Translations under genes and position numbers: made by a program
Notes under the pieces: generated by a model
Database searches by the model: none
Told to the model about the DNA's origin: nothing
The model's input: only the letters and a program-made list of their open reading frames with translations
Part shown: positions 25,831 to 35,150 of the stretch, in pieces
How positions within the stretch are numbered: position 1 is the stretch's first letter
Layout of the letters: every line of letters begins with the position of its first letter
DNA from: Actinomadura sp. DC4
GTDB lineage: Bacteria; Actinomycetota; Actinomycetes; Streptosporangiales; Streptosporangiaceae
DNA: 64,000 nt
Assembly (NCBI RefSeq): GCF_030406325.1
Contig: NZ_JAUEQY010000012.1
Coordinates: 1 to 64,000 of the forward strand
Reading direction: 5' to 3'

Positions 25831-28800
25831 CGCATGATCTGGATGGTCTTCGAGGTCGTGATCGGTGCGAGCGAGCCGTCGTCGGTGTAGGCGCGCATCG
25901 AGTCGTTGGTGACCGACACGGTGACCGAGCCCGTACGCAGCGCGGTGAGCGTCCGGGTCCGCGGGTCGAGGATCGCGGCGAACCTGCGTGACCTGCGGGC
26001 CCTGTCGATGGCGTCCTTGCCGCTGCCGATCGCCAGGTTGGGCGAGCCGCTCCAGTGGACCGACATCGGATAGCGCAGCGGCACGACACGCGTGCCCGTG
26101 GACACGCCCTGGGGCTGGACGATGCTGCCCGATAGCTGTGCGGTCCTGCCGGCCTGAACCGAGTCCGGCGTGTTGAGCGTGATGCCCTGTGCGAAGGCGC
26201 GTACGTCGGCCTCGAGCCACTGCCGGTCCGCGTTCGCCTTCGGGTCGACCGACCAGTCGACCCAGCCGGTGAAACCGCCGCGGTCCGGCGTGCCGTACGG
26301 GTCCTTGCCGGAGGACGGCAGCACCGTGTACGGGACACCTTCGACGCGGTGGACGTTGGCGATCTGGGCGTGGGATCCGACCATGGCGGCGCCCTTGCCC
26401 GTGGAGTCACGGAAGTTCGTGAGCATGTTCTCGATGAGCGCGGCCTCGTCACGGTCGCCGAGCTGGCTGGACTTCGTCTCGGCGGGGTCGTCCACCGGGT
26501 GGTGGGCGAACACCATCACGTTGTGCACCGACCTGTCGTTCCTGGCGTCGTCGAGCGCCTTCTGCAACATCGGCAGCTGGTCCCACGTCGTGCCGCGCAG
26601 CGACCCGAGGGAACTGGCCAGCAGGATGAACCGCGTGTCCTTGTGGTCGAACGTCCGGTACGGCCGGCCGAACTCGTTGGTGAAGTTGGTCAGGTCGGAC
26701 TGGGTGTTGTTGAGACCGTACGACTCGTGGTTGCCCGGCACGTAGTAGCAGGGGATCGTGCCGGTCTCCGGGTCCGGCGTGCTGTTCGCCGGCGGCTCCT
26801 CGCCGACCGGGATGAGGTCGCAACCGGCGTCGGTGAGCACCTGGCGGGCCAGCGCGAGGTCCTGCGGCAGGCCGCGGTCGGTGACGTCACCGTTGAGCAC
26901 GAGCAGGTCCGGCCTGGTCTGGCGGATCCGCCTGATGGCGGTCGTCGCGACCTGGGTCAGCGCCGGGTTGTCGGCGGTGAACTGCACGTCCGACAGCGTG
27001 GCGAACCGCCACGTGTCGTGGCCCGACAGCAGCGAACCGTCGTCGGAGATGAGCGGATCGGGCCGCAGGTCGGGCTGGGCGGGCAGGTCGATCGAGGTCG
27101 GGATGTCGGCCTCGATGCGGTCCAGGACGAACGTGCCGGGCTTTTGCTGGGTGATGCTCGTGTTGATGCCCTGGAAGCTGTTGATCGTGATCGGGAACGC
27201 GGTGTTGGCCGGCAGCGTGAACGTCGCGTTCTGCCAGTCGTCGCTCGCGTTCAGGCCGGTGCCGTAGACGCCGGTGCTCTTGCCGTTCGCGTCGTAGAAG
27301 AGCAGGTAGGTCAGGCCGTTCGGCACGCTGATGCTGGACTTGATCCGCACCCGCAGGCGCAGCGGCTGACCGGGCACCGGGACGCGCCGGGCCGCCGACG
27401 TCGCCGCGATGCCGACGTTGCGCATCGCGTTGAAGTCGATCCGCAGGCCGTCGGGGTCGGTCGAGAAGGTGGTGGCGGCGGTGCTGTTGTTGTGCCAGCG
27501 GGCGAGCACGTCGTCGTCGAAGTCATAGACCGTCTTGGTCTGAACGCCGACCGTGATCGGGAGCTGGACCGACTTCCCTCCGGCCGAGACCTTGAGGATC
27601 GTGCCCGCGTCGGTGAGCGGAGTGACCTTCAGTCGCCCGTCGGCCGGCTGGATGGAGACGACGCTGTGGTCGTAGTCGAGCGAGAGGTCCCGCGGGTCGA
27701 TCGGGGCGGTGTAACCCTGGGCGTCGCGGCCGGTCACCGAGACGGTGACCGCGTTCTCGGGCGTCGCGTCGGCGATCGACAGGCGCTGCGACGACAGCTC
27801 GACGCCGTCGAGCGGGCCCAGGACGGCGACCTTCTCACGCGCGTGCTCGTGACCCACCTCGGCCTTGACGCCGATCGAGCCGCGCTGCCCGTCCGGAGCC
27901 CTGAGAACACCGCCCTCGACGGAGGCTCCGGACCACCGTACGGACGTCGGGTCGACCGTCACCGGCGTCTGGTGGTCGTCGATGCCCACCGCGACGAGCG
28001 TACGGTGCAGTCCCGGGAAGACCTTCACGCCGCCGTCGGCCGCCGCGGCACCCGGCGCGGGTTCGACGAGGAGCTGGTGCAGCCTGCCGTCGCCCTTGGA
28101 GACGAAGATGCCCACGCCGTTCGTGTTGTGCCGTTCCTGGCCGTCGGACGGGGTGTTGCGAATGCTCACGGAGCCCTCGCCGAGCGCGCGGGCGACCATC
28201 TCGCTCGAGCCCCCGCTGTCGAGGACGACCGCGGTCTGCACGCCCATTGCGACCATGTCATGGGCGATCTTGGCGACCGTGACGCCGCCGTAGCCGGTGC
28301 CGCCCGGGCCGTTCCATTCGCCGAGCACGAGCGTGTGCCCGCCGTCCTTGAAGCCGAACGAGGTACGCGGTGAGATCGCGGTGTTGTCCAGGCCGGCGCG
28401 GGGCTTACCGCCTGAGACGATGACGCCCTCACCGGTGCCGCCGTGACCGAGCGCGAACTTCATCGTCTTGGCGACCGGGTCGGCGAGCGCCCAGCTGAGC
28501 GTCACCGGGTCACCGGGCCGCAGCGCGCGGATCGCGGCCGCCGAGGCGTCGCGTCCGACCAGGTAGAACCCGTCATCCGGGATCGTCCCCGAGCCCGCGG
28601 GACCGTTCGGCGTGACCGAGACGACCTTGTCGTTCTCGACCAGGACCTCGGCGAGGTCGCCGTCCACGCCGATGAACGGGCGGTTGCGGCTGTAGGTGCC
28701 CCACGCGGACGTGAACGCGACCATGCCGCCCGCGGGTACCGGGTGGGGTCCGGGGTCCGCGGCGTTGACCGTGAGGATCTTGTGGTCCGTGCCCGAGAAG

Positions 28801-29333
28801 TTCGCGGACGCGCTGACCGTGGCGTTCACGAGCTGGGCGATACCGTCTTCGCTGACGCCGACGTGCGGCTGCGTCTGGGCGGCCTCCGGGCCGCCGAGGT
28901 TGGAGGTCTTGAGCAGCTTCCCGTTCTGGATCTCGGCACCGTGCGCCGCGGTGGAGTTGCCCAGGTCGTAGAAGTCGCCGTTGACGCCCGCGACGGCGCC
29001 GGCCTTGTCGGCGGCCTCGCTGAGCGGCCCGCCGGACGCGACGGGTCCGGCGGTCAGCAGGTCCGTGCTGACCGCGCTGTCGGACAGGTTCACGGTCAGG
29101 AACCGCCCGTTGTACCAGCCGTTCTGGTCGAGCGCCTGCACGTGCTGCAGGTCGATCCCCGGCCCGATCCTCTCGGTCGTGTCGACCAGGGGAAGCCCGC
29201 CGGTGACCGGCAGAGGCTGACCCGCGTCCGCGTCCGCGTGCGCGGGGGCCGGGAGGACGACCAGCGCGGCCGCCGCGGCGAGCGCCACCAGCAGTGGCCT
29301 AGCGGCCCGATGGTTCACGACCATCGATTTCAT
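25827..29333 (-). CDS. Secreted phosphodiester glycosidase / metallophosphatase fusion
   Basis: A 1168-residue exported protein with a Sec signal peptide (basic MKSMVVNHRAARP, hydrophobic LLVALAAAAALVVLP, cleavage after AHA). Around residues 80-420 is a phosphodiester-glycosidase (NAGPA) domain with GAVAGVNGDFYDLG and VVLDSGGSSEMVARALG. A central beta-rich part with Ig-like and carbohydrate-binding-like segments (about 440-740) follows. A calcineurin-like metallophosphatase starts near 770 with LSDVQF, LVLNGDVTDRG, GNHE (about 866), FAHHPVDDP and GSHAQIANVH. The last 100 residues are another beta domain. It probably removes phospho-sugars from extracellular or wall polymers. The two-enzyme architecture is known in actinobacteria; substrate unknown. 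Confidence 0.88.
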   Translation of the reverse strand: MKSMVVNHRAARPLLVALAAAAALVVLPAPAHADADAGQPLPVTGGLPLVDTTERIGPGIDLQHVQALDQNGWYNGRFLTVNLSDSAVSTDLLTAGPVASGGPLSEAADKAGAVAGVNGDFYDLGNSTAAHGAEIQNGKLLKTSNLGGPEAAQTQPHVGVSEDGIAQLVNATVSASANFSGTDHKILTVNAADPGPHPVPAGGMVAFTSAWGTYSRNRPFIGVDGDLAEVLVENDKVVSVTPNGPAGSGTIPDDGFYLVGRDASAAAIRALRPGDPVTLSWALADPVAKTMKFALGHGGTGEGVIVSGGKPRAGLDNTAISPRTSFGFKDGGHTLVLGEWNGPGGTGYGGVTVAKIAHDMVAMGVQTAVVLDSGGSSEMVARALGEGSVSIRNTPSDGQERHNTNGVGIFVSKGDGRLHQLLVEPAPGAAAADGGVKVFPGLHRTLVAVGIDDHQTPVTVDPTSVRWSGASVEGGVLRAPDGQRGSIGVKAEVGHEHAREKVAVLGPLDGVELSSQRLSIADATPENAVTVSVTGRDAQGYTAPIDPRDLSLDYDHSVVSIQPADGRLKVTPLTDAGTILKVSAGGKSVQLPITVGVQTKTVYDFDDDVLARWHNNSTAATTFSTDPDGLRIDFNAMRNVGIAATSAARRVPVPGQPLRLRVRIKSSISVPNGLTYLLFYDANGKSTGVYGTGLNASDDWQNATFTLPANTAFPITINSFQGINTSITQQKPGTFVLDRIEADIPTSIDLPAQPDLRPDPLISDDGSLLSGHDTWRFATLSDVQFTADNPALTQVATTAIRRIRQTRPDLLVLNGDVTDRGLPQDLALARQVLTDAGCDLIPVGEEPPANSTPDPETGTIPCYYVPGNHESYGLNNTQSDLTNFTNEFGRPYRTFDHKDTRFILLASSLGSLRGTTWDQLPMLQKALDDARNDRSVHNVMVFAHHPVDDPAETKSSQLGDRDEAALIENMLTNFRDSTGKGAAMVGSHAQIANVHRVEGVPYTVLPSSGKDPYGTPDRGGFTGWVDWSVDPKANADRQWLEADVRAFAQGITLNTPDSVQAGRTAQLSGSIVQPQGVSTGTRVVPLRYPMSVHWSGSPNLAIGSGKDAIDRARRSRRFAAILDPRTRTLTALRTGSVTVSVTNDSMRAYTDDGSLAPITTSKTIQIMR

Positions 29334-30447
29334 GGAAACCTCGGCTCAGGAGAGCTGAGCGGAGGCGATGACACCTCCGCTACACCGGATGGGGTCAAGG
29401 GGTGCGTGCTCGATCAAGACGGTCGGCTCGCAGCCGCGAGTGACGCCACTTCGAGCAGGTGGCGAACCCGGGCGGGATCAGGCGAACCGCGCCCCACGGC
29501 GGGCCACGCGCACGGCGGTACGCGGCGACGGGTACGCGATCGAACGTCGCCTCGTCGTAAGTTCTTAACTTTGGTGTGTCCATCTATGTCGGAAATTAAT
29601 ACGATCTTCCGCCGAACGCCAGAGCCTCCAGGAGCCTCGCTCAATGAGGCTCGCTCGGGTCCTCCACGGACTCGGAAGTGGCGTCCCGGTGACCACCAGG
29701 CGCACCGAACGCGGCACGTTCGTGCCCGAGATCCCTCACCAGCCCCGCGGCGTCTTCGGTGACGACAATGCACCGGAGGCCGCCGTCATCCCCTTCGCCG
29801 CATTCGTGTGCCTGCTGAAGCACGACCACGCCGACACGATCCGCGATGAGAGCGAGCTGCGTCGCCGCGTCCAGGCGATCCGCGCTTCGCAGACCTCTCC
29901 GACTGCGAAACGACCTACGTTGGAGCTGACCCGTACGAGAAGCCGCCGCTGCGGAGTGTCTCCCGCGACATCCGTCCGGACCGCCCCGACGCGGTTACCC
30001 GCCGCGAGATCGTCGCGATCGGGCTCTCGACAGGAGAGTAGGGTGTACCGGGTCGCCGGGGCAGTACCTCGTCCGGCCATCGGCGTCACCCTTGCCGAGC
30101 TACGTGCCCAGCGCGACCCGGTCGTCGGCGCGGCTCGGTCCCGGCAGGGCCCCGTCGGCGTCTCGGAGCCGTCCGCCATTCAGCCCGACCTCGCGTTCGG
30201 CCGACCTGTCTTCAGCACGTATTCGGCACGGCTTCCTCGCCATCAGGCGTACGGCCAGGGACAAACGGACACCGAGCGAACAGTGTCCGCCCGCAGATCT
30301 GCAGGCCGGATGCCGAGAGTCTGCATGACTCTGGACGGCACCACCGCTGAGAAGAAGCCATCCGCCGACCCCGGCCCGCAGGGGGGCTGTGGGGGCGGAG
30401 CCCCCACACCGGGGGGCTCCGGGGGGTCGCCCCCCGGGAAGACACTG
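29334..30447. other. Gene-poor region with apparent gene remnants
   Basis: About 1.1 kb without a convincing intact gene. Short protein-like pieces appear in different plus-strand frames: from 29850 to a stop at 30041 the third frame reads DPRFADLSDCETTYVGADPY and later RREIVAIGLSTGE but has no start codon. Near 30080 another frame reads GVTLAELRAQRDPVV, which resembles the first helix of minimal nucleotidyltransferases. The right part contains GC-rich palindromes and ends at a tRNA-Val. I read it as decayed inserted DNA next to a tRNA. The left 100 bases hold the promoter of the secreted phosphatase gene. Confidence 0.4.
30388..30437. repeat. Two GC-rich palindromes downstream of tRNA-Val
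   Basis: Hairpin one: 9-bp stem TGTGGGGGC (30388-30396) with GCCCCCACA (30400-30408), loop GGA. Hairpin two: 8-bp stem CCGGGGGG (30419-30426) with CCCCCCGG (30430-30437), loop TCG. They lie just past the 3' end of the minus-strand tRNA and could end its transcription. This GGGGGCGGAGCCCCC-type element is dispersed in many actinobacterial genomes (known). Confidence 0.6.
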
Positions 30448-30520
30448 TGGGCACAGCTGGATTCGAACCAGCGACTCCTGGTTTGTAAGACCAGTGCTCT
30501 AACCACTGAGCTATGCGCCC
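30448..30520 (-). tRNA. tRNA-Val (anticodon TAC)
   Basis: Full cloverleaf on the minus strand: acceptor GGGCGCA pairs with TGTGCCC (one G-U), D arm GCTC/GAGC, anticodon stem CTGGT/ACCAG with loop CTTACAA giving anticodon TAC, variable GAGTC, T arm GCTGG-TTCGAAT-CCAGC, discriminator A. CCA is not encoded. 73 bases. Confidence 0.96.
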
Positions 30521-30610
30521 GTGCGGCCGGACGTCCGGCGACCGGGAAAGACTACCGGGATCAGTGGTATGCCTGCCAAACCAAGCTCCATCCGCGAGGG
30601 AGAACGCCCC

Positions 30611-32374
30611 TCAGCTCTCCTCAAGATAGGCGCGGGCCTGGAGGGTGAACAGCTGGGCGTACGTGCCGTCGGCCGCCATGAGAGCCTCGTGGCTGCCGGC
30701 CTCCGCCACGCGGCCGTTCTCCAGGACCACGATCAGGTCGGCCATGCGGGCCGTCGAGAAGCGGTGGGAGATCAACAATGTCACGCCGCCGTACGAGCGG
30801 CCCGCGCGGGACAGTTCCGTGAAGCGGGCGAACAGTTTCGCCTCCGCCATCGGGTCCAGGCTCGCCGTCGGCTCGTCCAGGACGGTCAGCAGCGGCGCGG
30901 GCCGCATCGAGCCGCGGGCCAGGGCCAGGCGCTGCCACTGGCCTCCCGACAGCTCGTGGCCGCCCGTGAACCACCGTCCCAGCGGCGTACGGAGGCCCTC
31001 CGGCAGCTTGGCCACGACGCGGCCCGCTCCCGCGCGGGTCACGGCGGAGGAAACGGCGGCCTCGTCCGAGATCCGCGGCAGGTCGCCCACGCCCACGACC
31101 TCGCGGGCGGTCAGGCTCGGGCGCAGGAAGTCCTGGAAGACCGCCGTCGTACGCGAGCGCCACGCGTCGGGCGCCATCGTGGTCAGGTCCGTGTCGTCGG
31201 CCAGTACGCGGCCCGAGCTCGGGGCGTACATCCTGGTCAGCAGCTTGGCCATGGTCGTCTTGCCCGCGCCGTTCTCGCCGACGATCGCCACGGTCGAACC
31301 CGCCGGCAGGGTCAGGTCGACCTCGTGCAGCACGGGGGCGTCACTGCCCGGATAGGCGAAGGTGACCGACTCCAGCCGGATGCCCGTACGGAGTGCGTCC
31401 GGGGCCGGTCCGGCGGCGGAAGCAGAGCCGGCGGCGTACGACTCGAGCCACCGCAACCGCCTGGCCGTACGGACCGCGGCGGACAGCGAGCCCGCCGTGT
31501 CCGAGACGCTGGAGACCTGCACCTGGGCGCGGCGCATCAGGCTCACCGCCATGACCACCTGGCCGGGGGAGGCGTGCCCGTGGACCGCCCGCAGCACCAG
31601 CACGATGATCACGACGACGAACCCGGCGGCGTAGCACAGCCGGCCGAGGCCCTCCCAGACCGCAGCGCGTAGCGCGCTGCGGACCGAACGCGCGCGTATC
31701 CCCTCGGCGATCTCGGTGTGCCGGGCGGCCAGAGCGCCCGTGAGCCCGTACGTGCGGAGTTCCGCGGCGGTGCCGGCGGTCGTCGCCAGTGTGAACAGCC
31801 GGTCGGCGAGCCTGCGGTCGGCGGCCAGGTCGTCGCCCGACCGCTGCTGGATGCGGCTCGCCCGCCGGTCGGCCAGCATCGGGGCCAGGGCGATGAGCGG
31901 GACGACCATGACCGGCGGGTACACGGTCGCGAGCAGGATCATGATCGCCCCGCCGCGGATGACCACCTGCCAGCCGCTGAGGAGCTGCCGCGCCGCGCCC
32001 GCGAGCGTACGGCGGCCCTCGCGCAACTGGTCGATCCGGCTCAGCAGGTCCGGGGTCTCGAAGTGTTCGAGGCCGGGCACCGCGGTGACGAGGCGGGCGA
32101 TGCGCCGGACGAGGTACTCGCTGACCCGGTCGGTGAGCGTGGAGTTGCGGCTCGCCGACATCGTCGAGAGCGTCCACGAGAGCGAGAACAGGACCGCGAC
32201 CACGCACGCGCCGGTCACCACGCGTGCCTCGTCGTGGGCCAGCGCGCCGTCCACGATGAGGTGGAACCCGATCGGGAACGTCGCCGACGCCAGCGCCGCC
32301 ACCGTGGTCGCGGCGAACGCCCAGACCAGCATTCCGGGCGCGGCACGCCAGGCCGGCCCCACCAGGCCCCTCAT
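30611..32374 (-). CDS. ABC transporter, fused membrane/ATPase half-exporter (second gene)
   Basis: A 587-residue half-transporter of the ABCB/MsbA layout: membrane domain to about 300 (hydrophobic FPIGFHLIVDGALA, VVIRGGAIMILLATVYPPVM, LCYAAGFVVVIIVLVLR), then an ATPase with Walker A VGENGAGKTTMAKLL, signature ELSGGQWQRLALAR, Walker B LLTVLDEPTASLD and switch LISHRFST. ATG at 32374 overlaps the previous ABC stop as ATGA, so the two halves are made together and probably form a heterodimeric exporter. With the MarR gene in front, drug, lipid or peptide efflux is likely; substrate unknown. Confidence 0.93.
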   Translation of the reverse strand: MRGLVGPAWRAAPGMLVWAFAATTVAALASATFPIGFHLIVDGALAHDEARVVTGACVVAVLFSLSWTLSTMSASRNSTLTDRVSEYLVRRIARLVTAVPGLEHFETPDLLSRIDQLREGRRTLAGAARQLLSGWQVVIRGGAIMILLATVYPPVMVVPLIALAPMLADRRASRIQQRSGDDLAADRRLADRLFTLATTAGTAAELRTYGLTGALAARHTEIAEGIRARSVRSALRAAVWEGLGRLCYAAGFVVVIIVLVLRAVHGHASPGQVVMAVSLMRRAQVQVSSVSDTAGSLSAAVRTARRLRWLESYAAGSASAAGPAPDALRTGIRLESVTFAYPGSDAPVLHEVDLTLPAGSTVAIVGENGAGKTTMAKLLTRMYAPSSGRVLADDTDLTTMAPDAWRSRTTAVFQDFLRPSLTAREVVGVGDLPRISDEAAVSSAVTRAGAGRVVAKLPEGLRTPLGRWFTGGHELSGGQWQRLALARGSMRPAPLLTVLDEPTASLDPMAEAKLFARFTELSRAGRSYGGVTLLISHRFSTARMADLIVVLENGRVAEAGSHEALMAADGTYAQLFTLQARAYLEES

Positions 32375-34181
32375 CGCCGGCCTCCCTCGGCGAAGCGGGC
32401 GACCTGGAGCCGGAACATCTCCGCGTACGTCCCGTCGGCCCGCAGCAGTTCGTCGTGCGCGCCGAGCTCGGTGATCCGGCCGCCGTCGAGGACCGCGATC
32501 CGGTCGGCCCGCCGTACGGTGGAGAACCGGTGCGATATCACCACACTCGTCACTCCCTCGGTGATCTCCAGGAACCGTTCGTAGAAGCTCGCCTCGGCCC
32601 GTACGTCGAGCTGCGCCGTGGGCTCGTCGAGGACGAGGAGGCGTGCGCCACGTTCGACCGCGTACAGCGCGCGGGCGAGCGCCACGCGCTGCCACTGGCC
32701 GCCCGACAGGTCCTGCCCGCCCGCGTACTCCGCCGACAGCACCGTGTCCCAGCCGTCGGCCAGCCCCGCGACGAGGCCGGCCGCGCCGGCCCGGCCGGCC
32801 ACCCGCGCGAGCACGTCCGGGTCCACGGGCTCGCCGAGCAGGTCGAGGGCGACGTTCTCGCGCGCGGTCAGCGGGAACCTCGTGAAGTCCTGGTAGACCA
32901 CGGCCACCTGCCGCTGCCACTCGCGTGCGGGCAGCTCGGTGAGCGGCCGGCCGTCGATGAGGATCTTCCCGCCGGTGGGGTCGCGCAGGCGTGCGAGCAG
33001 CGTGACGAGCGTGGTCTTCCCGGCGCCGTTCACGCCGACGATCGCGGTGGACCGCCCGGCCTCCAGGACGAGGTCGAGCTCGCTCAGGACGTCGTGGCCG
33101 GTCCCGGGATAGCGGAACGACACCGCCGCGAAGGTGACGTCGCGCGCCGGCAGCCCCGCGGCGGCGGGCGCGTCGCCGCCGGGCTCGGTGGCGGCGAGCG
33201 AGGCCGTCAGCGCGTCCAGGTCGGGCACCGAGGACAGCATGCCCTCCAGCGCGAAGTCGGTCGCGTTCACGCCGCCCGCCTGCATGCTCGCGGGCAGCAT
33301 CGTCAGCATCACCACGAGCGTGCCGAGCGAGATCGTGTGGTGGTACGCGGCCCAGCCGAGCGTCGCGGTGCTCGCGGAGTACGCGGCGAGCACGAGCAGG
33401 CCGAGCAGCGCGATCCGGCGGTTGAGCCGCCGCGCCTCTGCCCACGACGGGCCCATCGCCTCCTCGTGCAGGCTCCGGTGGTTGCCGATGAGCCAGTCGC
33501 CGAGGCCGAACACCCGGACCTCCTTGGCGGGCCCGGGCCGCCAGGTGAGGGCGGCGAAGTACCAGCTGCGCCGCAGCGCCTCGGTCGCCCGCCGGAAGGT
33601 GCCGACCCGTGACCGGACCAGGTCCCGCAGCGGCCGCCGTACGACGAGCCAGGTCGCCAGGACGCCGAGCCCCAGCCACCAGTGGAACGTCGCGAGCACC
33701 ACGCAGGCCAGCACCCCGAGATCCGCTCGCCGATCCGGCCGATGAGGGTCATCGCGGCACCCGAGGGCTCGTAGTTCATCAGCTCGCCCTGCGCCGAGGA
33801 CAGCCGGTCGAGTACGGCCGGGTCCTCCAGGTGGGCGATGCCGGCCGGGGTGGACACGGCCTCGATGAGCCGGCGCCGCGACACGAGGGCCATCCGCGCC
33901 TGCGCCACGGCTCCCAGGGCCTCCTCGACCGGCCCGCGCAGCAGGGAGACCGCGTACAGGGCTCCGGCGACGGCGAGCCGGAGGAGCATCCGGTGCCCGT
34001 CGGACGAGCCGAGCCCGGACCTGATCGCGGCCGGGATGTCGCCGACCGTACGGCCCATCGCGATGAGGACGAGGTTGGGCAGCAGCGCCTCGACCACCAT
34101 GAAGCACAGGGCGGCCGCCAGCAGGCCGGGGGCGGCCTCGGCGAACGCGCGCAGGACGCGATAGCGCGGCGATGACCTCAA
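32371..34181 (-). pseudogene. ABC transporter half-exporter (first gene), frameshifted
   Basis: Two frames join to one ABC half-exporter of about 600 residues. The N-terminal part (34181 to about 33720) reads AAPGLLAAALCFMVVEALLP, VLIAMGRTVGDIPAAIR and MTLIGRIGERI. The rest continues in another frame with LGVLACVVLATFHWWLGLGV, the ATPase Walker A VGVNGAGKTTLVTLL, DLSGGQWQRVALARAL and LLVLDEPTAQLD. The break needs an indel near 33718-33724. TTG at 34181 is chosen as start: AGGAGG sits four to five bases upstream and the codon overlaps the MarR stop as TTGA. Both ends being intact suggests either a sequence error or a very recent mutation. Confidence 0.75.
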
Positions 34182-34657
34182 CGTTCCTCCTCGGCGTCGA
34201 TGTCCTGCCAGGTCGCGAGGGCGGACATGAGCGTGCCGGCCAGGCGGAGGACCTCGCGTTCGGTGGGCGACAGCGACTCCATGGCACGGGCGAGCCACCG
34301 CGCGCGGGCGCGTACGTCCTCGGTGAGCCGGTCGGCGCCCCGTTCGGTCAGGCGGATCAGCACCTTGCGCCGGTCGTCGTCGCTGGCGTCGCGCTCGATC
34401 CAGCCCCGTTCCTCCAGGGCGGCGAGCGTACGGGTGAGGGTCTGCGGCTTGGAGCGCTGGAGGTCGGCGAGGCGGCCTGCGGTCGCGTGCCCCTCGCGGT
34501 CGAGGTGGCTGAGCACACTGATCATCGACAGGGTCGTGCCGTCGCGTGGCCGTTCGGCGCGCATCCGCTGCGCCAGGCCGGTCGCGCCCAAGAAGGCGGC
34601 GAGGACGTCGTCGGGGGGATCGGGGGCGTCGGGGGAGTCGGGGGAGCCGTGAGCCAC
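34178..34657 (-). CDS. MarR-family transcriptional regulator
   Basis: A 159-residue winged-helix regulator: MISVLSHLDREGHATAGRLA, DLQRSKPQTLTRTLAALEER, GWIERDASDDDRRKVLIRLT (recognition helix and wing). The N-terminal 18 residues are Pro/Asp-rich, encoded by an imperfect GGGGGA/GTCG repeat. Its stop overlaps the TTG start of the first ABC gene, so it is the first gene of the exporter operon. MarR proteins usually repress their own operon until a ligand binds (known), so autoregulation of efflux is the likely role. Confidence 0.92.
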   Translation of the reverse strand: MAHGSPDSPDAPDPPDDVLAAFLGATGLAQRMRAERPRDGTTLSMISVLSHLDREGHATAGRLADLQRSKPQTLTRTLAALEERGWIERDASDDDRRKVLIRLTERGADRLTEDVRARARWLARAMESLSPTEREVLRLAGTLMSALATWQDIDAEEER

Positions 34658-34722
34658 GGAGCGAGAGGTTAGTAAGCTGCTGCGAAGGATTTCAAGAGAT
34701 TCAGCGGCATAACGGGAGAAAG

Positions 34723-34784
34723 CCGTACGCCTCAGCGTACGGAAAATCGGCCGTACGGCCCCTGCCCGTCATGAGCAGGGGCCG
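34723..34784 (-). terminator. Tandem hairpins after copper-protein gene
   Basis: Ten-bp stem CGGCCCCTGC (34756-34765) with GCAGGGGCCG (34775-34784), 9-base loop, ten bases past the stop of the copper-protein gene. A second 8-bp stem CCGTACGC (34723-34730) with GCGTACGG (34735-34742) follows. They insulate the downstream MarR operon. Confidence 0.7.
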
Positions 34785-34793
34785 GACGGGTCG

Positions 34794-35150
34794 TCAGGCC
34801 CGGACGCCGGCCAGACTCCGGCACGCCTCGGCGCACGTCCGGCAGATCCCGGCACAGCGCTTCATGACCGGGTCGCTGTTCATCGTCATGCACGCTTCGG
34901 CGCACATGTCCGCCACGCGAGCGCACGTGGCGGACATCTCCACCGCGTGCGGAGACTGGCGCATCATCATGTCCGCGCAGGCACGTGCGACGTCGACGCA
35001 GTCCATGAGCGGGCCCATCATCGTCATGTCGACGTGCTGTTTGCCCTGCTGCAGGCAGTGCGCGATCGTCTGCTCGCAACAGCTGTAGGCCTCGATGCAG
35101 GCGTCGATGGACTTCTGCGCATCCGCGTTGATCTTCCCGCCGTAGTTCAC
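34794..35150 (-). CDS. Four-helix-bundle copper-binding protein (Csp3-like, DUF326)
   Basis: A 118-residue Cys-rich protein with about 13 cysteines spaced along four helices (DACIEAYSCCEQTIAHC, MDCVDVARACADMMM, SATCARVADMCAEACMTM, KRCAGICRTCAEACRS), many as CxxxC or CxxxxxC, plus Met-rich stretches. This is the pattern of Csp copper-storage proteins, where cysteines line the bundle core and bind Cu(I) (known). No signal peptide, so it is the cytosolic Csp3 type. GTG at 35150 has AGGAGG four bases upstream. No copper exporter or CsoR gene is nearby. The role is copper buffering or detoxification, by family. Confidence 0.88.
   Translation of the reverse strand: MNYGGKINADAQKSIDACIEAYSCCEQTIAHCLQQGKQHVDMTMMGPLMDCVDVARACADMMMRQSPHAVEMSATCARVADMCAEACMTMNSDPVMKRCAGICRTCAEACRSLAGVRA

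Noticed and set aside
30388-30437. Palindromes considered as CRISPR repeats
   Set aside because: Only two unlike hairpins, no spacer-repeat periodicity.
29644-30648. A 334-codon plus-strand frame
   Set aside because: It runs through the tRNA-Val and the GC palindromes and has low-complexity Arg/Gly/Ser composition; not a gene as a whole.
34600-34660. GGGGGA/GTCG repeats considered as a tandem-repeat locus
   Set aside because: They encode the Pro/Asp-rich N-terminus of the MarR protein and are short and imperfect.
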